From contig KQ482057.1 in the NCBI GenBank assembly GCA_001430745.1, positions 420,818-484,817 on the forward strand: a stretch of DNA of 64,000 bases, in the 5' to 3' direction. Below the pieces are notes generated by a model. That model did no database searches. It had not been told where the DNA came from and saw only the letters and a list, made by a program, of their open reading frames with translations. Of the stretch, positions 17,781-34,287 are shown piece by piece (positions within the stretch are counted from its first letter, which is position 1; each line of letters starts with the position of its first letter). Made by a program: the position numbers and the translations under genes. The stretch is from Auxenochlorella pyrenoidosa (taxonomy: Eukaryota > Chlorophyta > Trebouxiophyceae > Chlorellales > Chlorellaceae).

Positions 17781-18189
17781 ATCCAGCTGTGTATGAAGTG
17801 AGCATGCCTGTCACAGCGCAGTTGCCGAATGGCTGAAGAAGAGACAGCAGCTTTGCAACCTTCTGCAACCGTGAGTTTGAAAGCTGCTGCTTGTTTATGG
17901 CATAGAACACTTTCCATGAGCGTCCAGATGGATTGTGTCGATTGATAGCAGCACCAGCAGGTCTCCAACCGAAACGTTCACAGACTTGCATCTCACTGTA
18001 ATTCATCCCAACGGGTGCATGATGCCGCACGCCGCTGTCTATCAGCAGCAGAGCTGGGAGCAGCTTTGACATCTCGTTGGCTAGCAGGCAGGTACGCGTG
18101 AGAGCAGGGAAGGTGTCAGTCATGAATCCGCGACCGCCGCCCGCCTCCGCCACCGGCACCGCCTCTGCCACTGGCCTGCAGCACTGCAC
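17779..18189 (-). CDS. Unrecognised 136-residue reading frame upstream of psbO (doubtful)
   Basis: An uninterrupted minus-strand frame divergent from PsbO, with 190 bp between the two starts. Its composition looks protein-like (balanced charged and hydrophobic residues, for example NPSGRSWKVFYAINKQQL), but I recognise no domain. It could be a single-exon gene, the last exon of a longer gene, or chance in a G+C-rich genome. The rest of 17399-18379 shows no gene. Confidence 0.25.
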   Translation of the reverse strand: MQCCRPVAEAVPVAEAGGGRGFMTDTFPALTRTCLLANEMSKLLPALLLIDSGVRHHAPVGMNYSEMQVCERFGWRPAGAAINRHNPSGRSWKVFYAINKQQLSNSRLQKVAKLLSLLQPFGNCAVTGMLTSYTAG

Positions 18190-18379
18190 GCCGCTGGCGC
18201 TTGCTGTCGGCGGCGATCGCGGATGGGATAGTCATGGGCTGCATGCCTGAGGCTACCGCGAAACCCAGAATGAGCCTGAAGTGCGTGCTGCGCTGTCCAG
18301 GGGCGATCTTCGTGATAAGCTCTTAGAGAGGTGCGCGAAGACCGCTTGCTGCCTTCACTTCCCTTCCAGCGTTATCACT

Positions 18380-20222
18380 ATGGTTGCCACCGCCATGTGC
18401 AGCGTGTCCGCACGGCCCCAGGCCATCGCTGCCAAGCCCCAGAGGTGAGAGCTCCTCCCTCCGCTAGCAGGCCCCTTTCGCACCCCTAGGAGCCCCAGCA
18501 GTTTGTTTGACGGTCGCTCCTGGCCCCCCACGCGCCCCCTCGCTGCAGGCGCACCGCCGTGCAGGTGGTGGCCAACGCCGAGGGCGTGAAGGCTGCCGCG
18601 AAGAAGGCCGCGGCTCTGGCGGCGTCCGTGCTGGTGGCCGGGGTGAGCCGCCGATCGTGCAGGGACTGGGGTGGACCCGGGCGCTCGAGGCGCTTGGGCG
18701 GTGGCACGATATCGGTCGGCGCCCTCCTGTCATCGCGTGGGGCCCAGCCGCAGCAGACAGCCCCCCGCAGGGCAATGCTCACCATCCTTGTGCCTATGCG
18801 GTTTCTCCCTCCCTTGCAGTCTGCCAATGCCCTGTCCTTCGACGAGCTGCAGGGCCTGACCTATCTCCAGGTCAAGGGCTCTGGCATTGCCAACACCTGC
18901 CCCACCCTCGGGAGCGGCTCCTCCAACATCAAGGACCTGAAGGCGGGCTCCTACAAGCTGGAGAAGTTCTGCATGGAGCCCACCTCCTTCACCGTGAAGG
19001 AGGAGTCTCAGGTGAGCAGCGCCCAGTGCCCCAGCCCACAGAAGCTGAGGCAGGAGCAGTGCCGCGCTGCGCGCTGTTTCATGTGCGCGAGCGAATGTGG
19101 AGCAGCTGCTGCAGCATGCAACATTGGGCCCCTCGCCTCAAGCGTGCTTCTGACGCGCACCTTGTTGCCCGATCCATCATCCGCAGTTCAAGGGTCAGGA
19201 CGCCGAGTTCGTGCCCACCAAGCTGATGACCCGTCTGACCTACACCCTGGACGAGGTGGGTTTTGCCATGTGGACGTGACTGGCGAGGTGCGAGTGTCCA
19301 TGTTGAAATGCGCTGTTGAGTGTCAGCCGGCGCAAAGACACAGCTTGGCTTGGTGAGTTATTATCGCCAGCATGAGCGCTGCTCCTTGCACCCTCTCCCT
19401 CCTGCAGATGTCTGGTGAGTTCAAGGTGGACGGCAGCGGCAACGTTCAGCTGAAGGAGGCGGATGGCCTTGACTACGCCCCCGTGACTGTGCAGCTGCCC
19501 GGTGGCGAGCGCGTGCCCTTCCTGTTCAGCATCAAGGAGCTGGACGCTAAGGTGGGCTGTTTGGCCAGGGAAGGCAGCAGGCCAGCGAATCCGTCACTGC
19601 TCAGCGAGGTGCGCGACCAGCTTTGCTAGTGTGCTAGGTGCCGAGGTGGTGAATGCCTGCTCTTGGCATGTGCGGCAGCCAACATAGCACCTAGCCCGCC
19701 ATCTGCCTGCAGGGCAACGCTGACGGCTTTGGCGGCGAGTTCCTCGTGCCCTCCTACCGCGGCTCCACCTTCCTGGACCCCAAGGGCCGTGGTGCTGCTA
19801 CCGGCTACGACAACGCCGTGGCGCTGCCTGCTGCTGCTGATGCCGGTGCGTTTGGTGCAGCCCTACTTGGGAGGTATATAGTGCTGCAACACAGGTTGCC
19901 TGAGCATGTTGGCACTCGATGGGCAGGTGACAGTGCAGGGTTGCGGCTGCACCTTAAAAACATTGTCACGACCTGCCTTGAGCAAGCAGTGGATGTGACC
20001 CATCCTCATCCCCTCCCCCATGCAGATGAGTACCTCAAGGAGAACGTGAAGTCTGCGGCGGCCATGAAGGGCGAGGCGGTGTTCTCCATTGCCAAGGTGG
20101 ATGCTGCTACTGGCGAGATTGCGGGTGTGTTTGAGTCTGTGCAGCCCTCTGACACTGACCTGGGTGCCAAGGCCCCCAAGGACGTGAAGATCACCGGCCT
20201 CTGGTATGCCCGCCTGTCGTGA
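18380..20222 (+). CDS. PSBO: PsbO, oxygen-evolving enhancer protein 1 of photosystem II
   Basis: Seven exons: 18380-18444, 18549-18642, 18820-19011, 19187-19255, 19408-19551, 19713-19845, 20026-20222; 297 residues. Residues 1-55 form a bipartite targeting sequence: a stroma-targeting part rich in Ala/Ser/Arg, then a hydrophobic [11 protein letters not shown] thylakoid signal ending in the ANA site. The mature protein starts [18 protein letters not shown], the family hallmark, and has the paired cysteines of the PsbO disulfide (NTCPTL and EKFCMEP), [11 protein letters not shown], and the C-terminal [10 protein letters not shown]. It works in the thylakoid lumen, stabilising the manganese cluster. 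All introns are GT-AG. Identity is certain and shows the organism keeps photosystem II. Confidence 0.98.
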
Positions 20223-20529
20223 GCTCAGCGCACCCAAGCCCTTGAAACCTGAGAAGAAAGAAAATGGCTCCATGCCGATGCGTCCCTGTTATAGTCAGCT
20301 CTCCCTTCTGTACTCTAATCTGTTGTGCCGCACTGCCGGGTAACATTGCCGGGTGATTTTGCCCCAACCATCCTCACACAAATCCATAACCACATGGGGA
20401 GAGGAATGCAACAGCACGAGGTGTTATGGCAGGGCGCAGCAGAAAGACTGGTTTGACTAAGTGAGGGGTTGCGAGTGGAAGTTGTGCTGTGGAGTACACT
20501 GAGGGACAGGCTTCACACAAGGCAAGACA

Positions 20530-20534
20530 TGTAA
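20530..20534 (+). terminator. TGTAA, possible polyadenylation signal of psbO
   Basis: TGTAA 308 bases after the PsbO stop; rather far, so tentative. The 470 bp between PsbO and the convergent UTP12-domain gene are otherwise featureless. Confidence 0.3.
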
Positions 20535-20692
20535 GGTAGGTATGGTACAAAGCAGTGGCTCTATCCCAAGTGTGAGAAGACCACCTGCACAGGGGAATCA
20601 CCGAACAAACGAAAATAGTCAGATGGGCACTCAAGCAATCCTTGTGCAGCATGGAAAAGCGAAAATGAGCCCACAACCGAGTACGCTGAAGA

Positions 20693-21338
20693 TCACCCCA
20701 GCAGCCAGGGCCGCACCTTGGGTGCTGCTTGGCCACCGCTCGTTGCGTCAAAGCTGCTACTGCTGGCAGCCGCTTGCAACACCTGCAGCCGTCCAGACAG
20801 CTCTAGCAGCGCATTGTACGACGCCGTTCGATCCTTCAGCGACTGTTGGGCAAGCTGCAGCCCAGCCTGCACAGGGGAGAGCGGCGAATGGTCAGCAACT
20901 GGCAGTGGGCCCTTAGACGGGGCTCACCCAGGTTGCCAGCAAGCCCATGCAACGAAAGTCAGCGGGCCTCACCTGTCCGTTTGGACTTGCTGCCAGTGCT
21001 GCCCCATGCGCAAGCAGCAGGGCACGCAGCCAGGGTACAAGCCGTGCAGCCTGCTGCGGCTGGCGGTGCAGGCGCACCACCAGCGCCTCCAGCAGTGCTG
21101 TCGAGTGTGCAACCCCCAGCTTCGCCACACTGTTGGTAATTATACCATCGTCTTGCACTGCGGCAGCGGTGATGAGAGGAGCAAGTTTTTGCGAGCGCCT
21201 CCCCAGGGCAGCAGCATGCGACGTCCCGGGCACAGGTCACTGCAACTGGAAACACCAACCCGTCAGGCAGGTGTCCAGGGCAGCGTCGTCCCGCACGGCC
21301 AGCGCCTGGGAGAGCGCGACAGCAGTGGAGGACGCCAT
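20693..21338 (-). CDS. UTP12-domain protein resembling the C-terminus of UTP5/WDR43
   Basis: Three minus-strand exons: 21338-21260, 21157-20973 and 20866-20693 (TGA), in phase, 145 residues from the first usable ATG. The protein has the helical Utp12 domain (LSQALAVRDDAALDTCL, NSVAKLG, LVVRLHRQPQQAARLVPWLRALL), followed by SLKDRTASYNALLELSGRL, which fits the region after this domain in WDR43/UTP5 better than in UTP12, UTP13, PWP2 or UTP21. UTP5 is a UtpA/t-UTP subunit. The family normally has an N-terminal WD40 propeller of about 400 residues; I find none in the 950 bp up to the next gene, though the frame stays open upstream to 21722. Either upstream exons were missed or this is a domain-only form. 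Start is uncertain. Confidence 0.6.
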
Positions 21339-22284
21339 GTATTCCGTTTTCTTGGGGAGCCGATCAGACGGCTTTGTTGTGAGTTGAAGGGCAACTGACG
21401 GGTGAGCCGACCGGGCGACCTGAAATTTCAAGATGCATGCCCTGCCCTGTGGTGTGCTGGGGCAGCGCCCGCCTGCGGCGTGCCCGAGGGGGCTGAAACA
21501 TTTCTCACCAAAAAACTCATGGCAGGATGGGTGTGTGGAACTTTGGAAGTTGGCATCGGGCAGTGTGGGTGGCTGTTGACTTGCAGCGTCATCTGTTGCT
21601 GCTTGGTTCAGGGAGGCAAGGGCCGGGGGAGCGTGCTGGCGAGCACCGCAGGCGGGAGCTCTGGGTGGCGTGAGGGCATGTGGGCCCGCTCCTGCAGCCC
21701 ACCCCGCTGCAGAGCCAGGCAAAGTGGGAGCATCAGATCAGGTGGCTTTGTCTGCAAGAGGTGCTTGGTTGTGGCATGTATTGCGCAGGTGTATCCCACA
21801 AGTGGTAAGTGCCCAGCGAGAGACAGAAACATTGCTTCATTGCTTCGTGGGTGAAGAACGGTGATGTGCAGCCCCAGTCTGCCGTCTGCAGTGCATGGTC
21901 ATGCTTCCTTACCCCTCTGCTGTTCCGGCAGCCCCTCCAGCAGCCACCCCCATAACCCTGTTCACTCAGTGCTCGCCACATAAGGAAAAGCGAGCTGGCG
22001 ACGACCTAAATGCCTACACCGCAGTAGTCGAGGTCCTGCACACAACCTGGGGCTGCCTGCACGCCAGCATGTCTCAGCACCCACTCACTCGCAGCGGGCT
22101 CGCCTGCTTCACAGCAGCAAGGGCTGCACCAGCCAAGGCAGCCGGGTCGCCTGCCGCGGAATGTCGCTGTTGCCGCCCTGGCACGCCACTGCCGCGGCTG
22201 CTGACTGCGCTGCCCCTAGCTGGCCTGGGGGGGTCCGCTCTCCATTGGCACCCAACCCCGCTTCCAGAACCGGTTCAGCGGAAC
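21339..22284. other. Region between the UTP12-domain gene and the transporter
   Basis: About 950 bp separating two divergent genes. It should contain both promoters and possibly missing 5' exons of the minus-strand gene. I searched for WD40 signatures (GH...WD spacing) on the minus strand and saw none. Confidence 0.5.
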
Positions 22285-25200
22285 ATGGCAGGCTCAGAAC
22301 AGCTTTTGCTCCCCGCGGGGAGCAAGGACTACCGGGTGCTGCTCCTGATTGTGGCACTGATTGGTGAATTTGTGCAAGGTAAGCAGTGCAGCGCTCGAGA
22401 AGGACAGGGTGCTGCCTGCGGTTGGGGGGCGTGTGCGCGTAAGTGGGCCCGCGGACGAGCGATCCACGTAATGATCGCTGTCGAGGAGCGATGGCAGCTC
22501 CGGGCGAGCGTCGCGGCGTTGCTGCTGCAGCGGCGCCGTCGCTGCCGCCGGGCCGCCGCCGCCGCTGCCGCGAGGCGTTGACCTCACTTTTGCCTGGCCT
22601 TTTTCAAGCAGGCGGCCTCATATTTGGATGGCCCAGCCTATCGGGCATGCTCAAGGACCTCGATAACTTCAGCGAGGGATGCACTGGGCAAGAAGGTGCG
22701 TCCTCTCATTCGTTTGTGGGAACGAGATGAGCATTTGCACCCTGTGTCTGCCACCACACTGTCTCTGCATGTGCATTTGAATGTGTCAGGCACTTAATGC
22801 TGCTGCAGGTGCAGATAAGTGCACATCTCAGGAGAGCAGTCTAGCGCTGCTATGGACGCTTGGCATCTTCACACTCAACTGCGGCCCGGTGGCCATGGGC
22901 TTTGTGCTAGACTTCCTGGGGCCAAAGCTCACGGGCATCTTAGGCGCGTACCTGACAAGTTCATTTGGCGTTCGAGCCAGCTGCTCCTGTTTTACTGCTG
23001 CAATTGACCCCTGTGTGCTGCTTATTTCTGCGCCGCAGCGGCTGCCTCACAGCTACCAGGCCATGCCTGGTTGTTGGCACATGGTTGCACCTCTTCGCTG
23101 CAGGCGTGCTGCTCAACATGACGGCTCTGGTGCTGTTTGGCATATCCTCGTCCTCGGGAGCAAATGCCTTCATCCCTGCCGCCATCCTGATGGGTCTGGG
23201 CAACATCACCTTCCACCTGGCCCAGTTCCACATCTCCGCGCTCTTTCCGCGCTCCCGTGGCCTCGTTGCCTCCATCTTTGTGGCGGGCTTTACAGGCTGC
23301 GGCATTATCATGTACCTACTCATGCTCATCTTTGAGAGCGCTGGGGGCACGCGGTGCGTATTGAAAAGGGTGGCGAGGATGGCATGGGCTCGCATGCCAG
23401 GCTGTTGTGCGAGGTGCAACAACCTGGGCAAGGCTTGCTGCTGTTTGTATCAGCCAACTGCTGCCTGGCACACCATCGTTGTGATCACCTGTCGGCGCAC
23501 CCTGGTCTTGCAGGCAAGCATACCGCACCATCATGCTCAGCTATGCAGGCGTCTGCTCGCTGTGGATTCCCCTCTTTGCCTGGATGATGCCCAGCCACTC
23601 GTTCCGGGTGGGCATGATGTACTTGCGGCGCAAGGATTGGACGTTTGAGGTCCGCTTGAGGACAGGTGGGGGAGGGGTCGGGAGGGTAGTGTGTCCGGAT
23701 GTGGGTACTCGTAAGCAATTGGCCGGGCACGGTGCTGGCCTTGTGGCTGGCCCACAGCGAATAAGCGCGCACACCGTGATGGTTGTTCCTCTGACAGAGT
23801 TCGCGCGGCAGTACCGTCGGACAACCTCCCTCCAGGACTTTGTGGCAGCCTCCTCGCTGCACCAGGCCAACGGCAGCACCAGGTGTGTCCTGCTGCAGGA
23901 CATGACTTTTCACCATGCAATGCCAGACCTGTTATGTCAGTGCTCTGATGTTCATCGATATGTGAGTCTGTCCAACAGCTTGATGCCCCTGCTTCAGCCC
24001 CACACGCAGACACTTGGCTGCTGCCGCCGGTGGCATGATGGCAGACCCAGCCTTGCAGCCAGGCTTTGGGTTTACCCCAGCAACAGCCGGTGGCGGGCTG
24101 GCAGCATCCAGGTGGGGCATCAAGTGACTGAGGGTGCCATGTCTGGTGCATGATTCTGCACCAGTGGGTTTCTTGCTTTTCCCTTCCGGGCTTTTCATGC
24201 ACAAACTTTGTAGCCATGCAGGGCTGTGGCAGACTCACGGACCGAGTTGGCTGGGGATCCTGACCATGAGCAGGCCACTATGACAGGGCAGCTGCCGCAG
24301 GACATCAGCTGGGGCCCGCTGGTGTTCGAGGCACGGCGATTTGTGGAGCTGCGCAAGAAAACGTTCTCAGGCAAGCATTAAACGCTGGTTCAAGGGCTGG
24401 GATGTGCCGTCCGCTTGTCCCATGCATGCTGTGTGGCACACCTTGCCTCAACTGGGATTCTTTGAGCCGCATTCAATTGTGATATATGATTGCCACTGGC
24501 CATAGCTGGCTTGATGTGCTTTGCCAGCTCTTGCCCTCAATCTGCTCCTGCAGAACAGTTCTGGTCCACTGAGGCGCTTGGAATGGGCATCTTCTACACA
24601 CTCAATGTCTTCATCATGCAGTTTTACCTGGGTGCGCCGCTGCGCGCAAGCAAGGCTGCAGCAATGTACGCTCGAGGAGGCATCAGGATCCGCCATCCCT
24701 TGGCTTTGTGAGAGCAACCGCCGCCTGCTCATCGAGCCAACCCTCCCGTAACCTGCGTTCGTCGCCATGCATATGCGTTTGCAGGTACTACGCGGTTGCA
24801 GCTGTCCAACAAGGGGGACAAGGGGCAATACACAGATTTTGCCAACATTGTAGTTGCGTTTGCCTTCTTGACCATACCCATCATTGGGTGGCTGCTTGAC
24901 AAGAAGGTAGGAGGCATGGGCGAGGAGCTGCTGCTGTGTAAGCAAGTGCCTTTGTTTTCGAAAGCTGGGCATGCAGGCGTTGCTTGCACATGTCTATCAG
25001 GCACAAAAATAGAAACGTTGCCGGTTTGTATTGCTTGAGGGACAGCCTTTCACACTTGTGGTCGAGCACTGCCTTTGTCCTGCCCTGTGTGCAGGGCTAT
25101 GGCATCACGCTGGGCACCATCAATGGCCTCAACATGGCCAGCAGCATCCTGCAGGCCATTCCAAACCTGCAGGTCCAGGTGGTCACGATTATCACCTGGA

Positions 25201-25901
25201 TGGTTGCCCGGTTCTTTATGTACTCAAGGTGGGCGGGCACGCTGCAGTGATGCCTTGAGGGATGCATGCATCGTGCTGGACAGAAGAGAACCTGACAGCC
25301 TCACGCAGCCTGCATTTTGGTACAAACATGTGTCATGCTTTTTAAGCTGCGGTGTGCCCTTAGGCATGTTTCTTGCCTACTTGGTGCAGCTATTTTGCCA
25401 TCTTTGGCAACTTGTTCGGCTTTAAGAACTTTGGGAAGCTCGTGGCAGCAGACAACATTGTCAACAGTCTGTTTGGTCTGCTCCAGGTGGCTGGCTGCAT
25501 GGATTGCTTGCTGCAGCAATTATTCTTGTGCCTTGGAGACCAACCAAAGCCCATGCGGCTGCTGCGCTCATCAGTTGCTGTCCTCCATCTGCTTTGCGTG
25601 TGCAGTACCCGCTAACGTATGCTGGCCTGCACCACGGCTTCACTTGGATCAACATCTCGCAAGCAGTCGTGCTGCTGCCGCTCTTCCTCTTTGCCTTCTT
25701 CATGTTTCGATGGGAGAATGCCGACCTCGTCCCCATACGGTAGGTTTGCAACCAGCCAGGCAGGCCAGGCAGGCCAAGCATAATCATTAAGCATCAGTCG
25801 CGGCACGGCTTGCAGCTCGCAATCACTGTGCCAGCAAACCCCTTGCCTGCCATTGATGCAGGCCACTTGAGGGTGAGGAGCTGGAGATGCGGCACTACTG
25901 A
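22285..25901 (+). CDS. Major facilitator transporter of the FMP42 / SLC43-like family
   Basis: Thirteen exons: 22285-22378, 22612-22695, 22809-22943, 23104-23353, 23514-23665, 23798-23882, 24222-24370, 24554-24631, 24785-24906, 25095-25228, 25390-25486, 25606-25739, 25862-25901; 517 residues. The pattern is a 12-helix carrier: helix 1 (LLLIVALIGEFVQGGLIFGWPSL) with the family's GWPS motif, a DFLGPK loop after helix 2, helices rich in FGISS/GLGNITFHLAQF, a long hydrophilic central loop (about residues 240-330), then EQFWSTEALGMGIFYTLN, and late helices ending FLFAFFMFRWEN. Animal SLC43 members move large neutral amino acids; the substrate of algal members is unknown to me. Introns at 22944 (GCGCGT, weak) and 24371 (GCAAGC) are GC-AG. 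Confidence 0.8.
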
Positions 25902-26042
25902 GCCGTATTCGTTGTGATCATCCCTTCCATGCTGCCATACCGTGTGCTGTCTGGAATGTGCAGTAGAGCAGTGGGCACTTCTGAACATGCCTGGTCACAA
26001 AAGGCGAAGATGAGGATGCTGGGAATGAGGAAGCCCTGCCTT

Positions 26043-26114
26043 GTTTCTCAGCTTGTCTGGCAGGAGTTTCGTTACAAGGTTTCTCAGCTTGTCTGACGGG
26101 AGTTTCATTCAAGA
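26043..26114. repeat. Imperfect tandem duplication, 2 x 36 bp
   Basis: Copies 26043-26078 and 26079-26114 both begin GTTTCTCAGCTTGTCTG and differ at a few later positions. They lie in the 364-bp gap between the converging transporter and receptor-like genes, which is otherwise empty; a minus-strand TGTAA falls inside (26076-26072). Confidence 0.75.
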
Positions 26115-26265
26115 GGCAGAGCTTATTCAGCTCATGGGCTGCATGTGCCCAGGAAGACATAGATTGCAGCTCGTGAGGGCTTGGGCCCAAGGGATTAGTC
26201 AAAGGGCTTGATTGCACTGTGTGCATGCCTTCAATAAAAGCCTGGCATCCACTAGCATGCTCCTC

Positions 26266-29041
26266 TCAGGCAGCAGAAACGTGGACAATATGCCCAGTGC
26301 GAGCAATATCATCACTGAGAGCGCTGCGGGCAGTCTGGCCGCTCTGTGCGCTTTGGCCACTCCTCTGCGACTCGGTGACGCTGCTGCTGCGGCGCAGGGG
26401 AGAGCCTGCAGCCGCTTTGTGAGCTTCGCCTCCTATCTTACGCTGCAAACTTTGCAGCTGCTGCCGCAGTGCCTGAATTTGTTCGTACGCCACCTGCTGC
26501 TTGCGATTGTTTCGGTGCCACAGGCGTGCCACACAGAAGGGCCACAGGCGCCGGCTGCAACAGCAGCACAGAGCCAGCAAGAGGCCTGCAAGGAGACAGA
26601 TTGGGCATTGCCATGGGTCGGATGATGCGTTGCCTGTCCATCTTTCACACGTGCATGAGCACGTTCATGCAGCACAGACCCTGTTACTCTTGCACTGGCC
26701 CTGCCACGGCTTCAGGCTCACCTGCGCCAAGGATGCCACATGCAATGCCGATCCATCCGGCCACACCCATTGTTTGCCACCATGGCAGTGAGGTGTACTC
26801 CTTGGAGGCCGGTGGAGGGTAGGTGGGTGGAACAGCATAGCGGCTGCTTGGGGGGGACTGGAGGGGCGGTGGCGGTGGCAAGGTGGTGTTCGTGAAGGCT
26901 GCAGCGCAACGGGAACGCGCATGCGAGGGGATGTGGAATGGGTGCTTGGTTAGGAGTATGGCTCTTTACTTTCTGAATGCCGTCTTGTTGACCAAGCACG
27001 CCACCACTCAAGCAGGGCTGGGCTCACTGGAGCAGTAGTAAGGGAAGGCCCCAGGGGGTGAGTTCTGCCACCCTGCGTCGCATTTGCAGATGCAGCCTGA
27101 GGGCAGGCTGGGATACAGCGTGCCGTGCGCGCCACAATCGGTGTTGGTCAGGAAGCAGTCGCTCACGCCATACACTGCAACTCGAGCCGAATCGATTACA
27201 ACCGGCTGCAGTTGTGTGTCAAAGATGCTGGCAGCACTGCCGGGCAGGTAGGACTGCAGCGCAAAGGCAGCGCCTGTGTCGGCAGCCGAATTGAACACGA
27301 GGGCTGTGTCCACGCGCACGCCAGCAGCAGACAGCTGTCCAATGCCCATGATGCGCACTTCAGCAACCACTGCACTCAATGGATAGCAACCTAGGGAGGC
27401 AGATGGCCGTACAAGGAATTGGAGGCGGAGGCACAAAAGCGCAACGGCTGGGCTGCCTGGCCGACATCATCCACCATGATGCGGTTGCCCCATGGGCGGG
27501 CCCGCCCTGCCAGCCTGCTTACCGCCCAGGGCATTCTTCAACTGATTAGTAAAGAGATCCTTCCAGGCACTCGCCAGGACTGGCGGTGTCAAGTTGGCAA
27601 AGAAGGCTAATGTGGGCCCTGATGCCCTGCTAGCACCGGCAGCACCCTCCGCTGGTGGCGGTGGCAGGTAGGCAGGAGCACCTGCCCGTGGCGGCGGACG
27701 AGGAAGACTGGCCTGCCCAGGGGGAGCGGGCGCCATCTTTGCTGGTGGGACCATTGAGGGGGGAGTAGGCAATGGCCGAGGCGGCGGAGCGCTGTTCAGT
27801 GTGGGCAAGTAGTCGAGGGCATCTGCCACCCGAACCACAAGTGCCAGGTCAATGTCAAAGGTGCAGGTAATCTCCTGGACCAGGGAGCTAGCCAAACGGG
27901 AGCTGCGCAGGTAGGAACAGTTGCGCAGAGGCCGTCCCTCAAAATACTGGTAGTTGGTGAAGGTGGAAACAGCATGGGAAACTGTCAGGAGCGGCAGCCC
28001 TAGGGAGGACAGCGGACAGTCATTGCTGTTTGGCCAGCCCTGCTTCAGGATGTCGAGCTGTGTCTGATAGTCGGCACCACTTGCAAGGAGGAAGCCTGCA
28101 GCCAGGAGGACGAATCAGAATGGGGAGGCAGGGCATTGGGCTTCGAGGTAGCGAGTGCTTGGGCGTGCGCCTGGATGAGGACAGAATACCGGCTGTGCAA
28201 GCAACTGCGAGCATGTGTCACCGTGCTTCTCACCCTCCGGCAGTGCATCTGAGGTGAAGAACGTGTAGTTTTGCAGAACGTCCAAGGCGACCTGGCCAGT
28301 GTCACCCTGGCCCCTTTGCACATAAGCAGTCCATGCTGCCACTGAGGGGTTGCTGCTGCTGGCCATTGAGTTCTTGAGGAAGGGGGCGTCTGGCCATGTC
28401 AAGTTGGCCACCAGGGCGGCTGCAGACTCCACTGAAGCCTTAAGGTGGATGCGGGTCACGCCTGGCGGCTGCCCAAAAGCGCCATATGTCAGCTGCTGAG
28501 CGGCTGTGCTGGCACGGTAGCGGACTCCTTTGCAGGTCACGCACTGGGCGCCGCTGGTGCAGGTGGGGTCGGCGGTGTACCGTGGCACATTCAGAGTCAC
28601 ATCTCCAGTTGGGACAGCTTGGAACACTGCGGCATAGCCAACTCAATGATGGGATGGGAAACGCTCAAGGCAGGCACGAGGGCCGAGTGGTCGGCCACAG
28701 TCGGCAGGTGGCAAGAAACGTTCGCAGCCCCCATTCCCCAGCCTACCCAGGCGGGCTTGCATCCCCTCGACCGTTCCGAATCGCACTGTCAAGTCCAAAG
28801 GAAGCGTGTAGGTCGTGTCCTCGAGCGTCGTAAGGCTGTCCCGCCACTGAATGGGGTTCCCTGCAGGGATCACTAGCTCCTCGGCCATCCCATTCCGGCC
28901 GAGCCACTGCGCGGTGAGCATCTCGATGCGCATATCCTTTCCGTTGCGCTCTAAATACACGGCACGCAGGTCGGCAGCCCCCACCCCCACTGCTGTTGCC
29001 AGCAGCAGGAGCAGAAATGAAGCCATAGCCGCAATGCACAT
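26266..29041 (-). CDS. Putative single-pass membrane receptor-like protein with EGF-like domain (unrecognised family)
   Basis: Six exons: 29041-28747, 28626-28234, 28095-27523, 27390-27028, 26898-26722, 26585-26266; 706 residues, all junctions in phase. Order: signal peptide (1-24, MCIAAMASFLLLLLATAV), an extracellular N-domain with several Cys and N-glycosylation sites, a proline-rich spacer (about 325-370, many PPP runs), a globular segment beginning FFANLTPPVLASAWKDLF with alternating beta-like stretches, an EGF-like module (about 495-540, six Cys, GCICKCDAGW), a second proline-rich stalk, one transmembrane helix (about 585-607, GWIGIACGILGALLALCCCC) and a basic cytoplasmic tail with a Gln/Leu coiled coil and a Ser-rich end. 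No kinase or other enzyme domain. Role unknown; a cell-surface or wall-sensing function is inference from layout. Could also be a wall-anchored glycoprotein. Confidence 0.7.
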
Positions 29042-29413
29042 AATGATCCCGGTCTCTGGAGCAACTGGGCAAGTGAAAAAGAGCGCGCCCGCCAAGGGAG
29101 CACCTTGGGCATCCACCGGTCATATTTCTCATCAGGTCGTGCGCGACGTGCGTACCAACCTAGACATCCGCTCTTTTCTGAACTGGCCCTCCCCTCTGAA
29201 GCATGTTTTGATGTCGGATGAACTGGTTGGGCTGCTCACAGCCCATGATTCACACAAGTTTGGGGCAAGGACTCTACAGACAGTGGGGTCTGAGGAGCAA
29301 GGAGGACGGAAACAGTGCGTGCCTTGCGGCAGGAAAGAATGAAATGCTATTTACTTCTCATGCTGATCATGCTGCTGCTGCTGTGCCATCTCGCAGGACG
29401 TGAGGCCCAGCAC
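29042..29413. other. Short gap between HSP70 and the receptor-like gene
   Basis: 372 bp between the HSP70 stop and the start of the downstream minus-strand gene. It must hold the HSP70 3' end and the receptor-like gene's promoter; no distinct element seen. Confidence 0.5.
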
Positions 29414-34101
<4,688 letters not shown>

Positions 34102-34287
34102 CCTCGCAGAACTGGGTGTTTGATGGGCCCCCGCCTGGTGGTGAGGGAGCCGACGAGGATGTTCGCTGTGGTGATTCAATCGGAGAGGAAGGAAAGAGAC
34201 TGAACAGACAACAAGCACCGCGCGCTCTCAGGAACGAGAAGAGGCTGTGCTGGCCGTGCTGAGGAGACTGAGAAGAATGTGCAAGGT

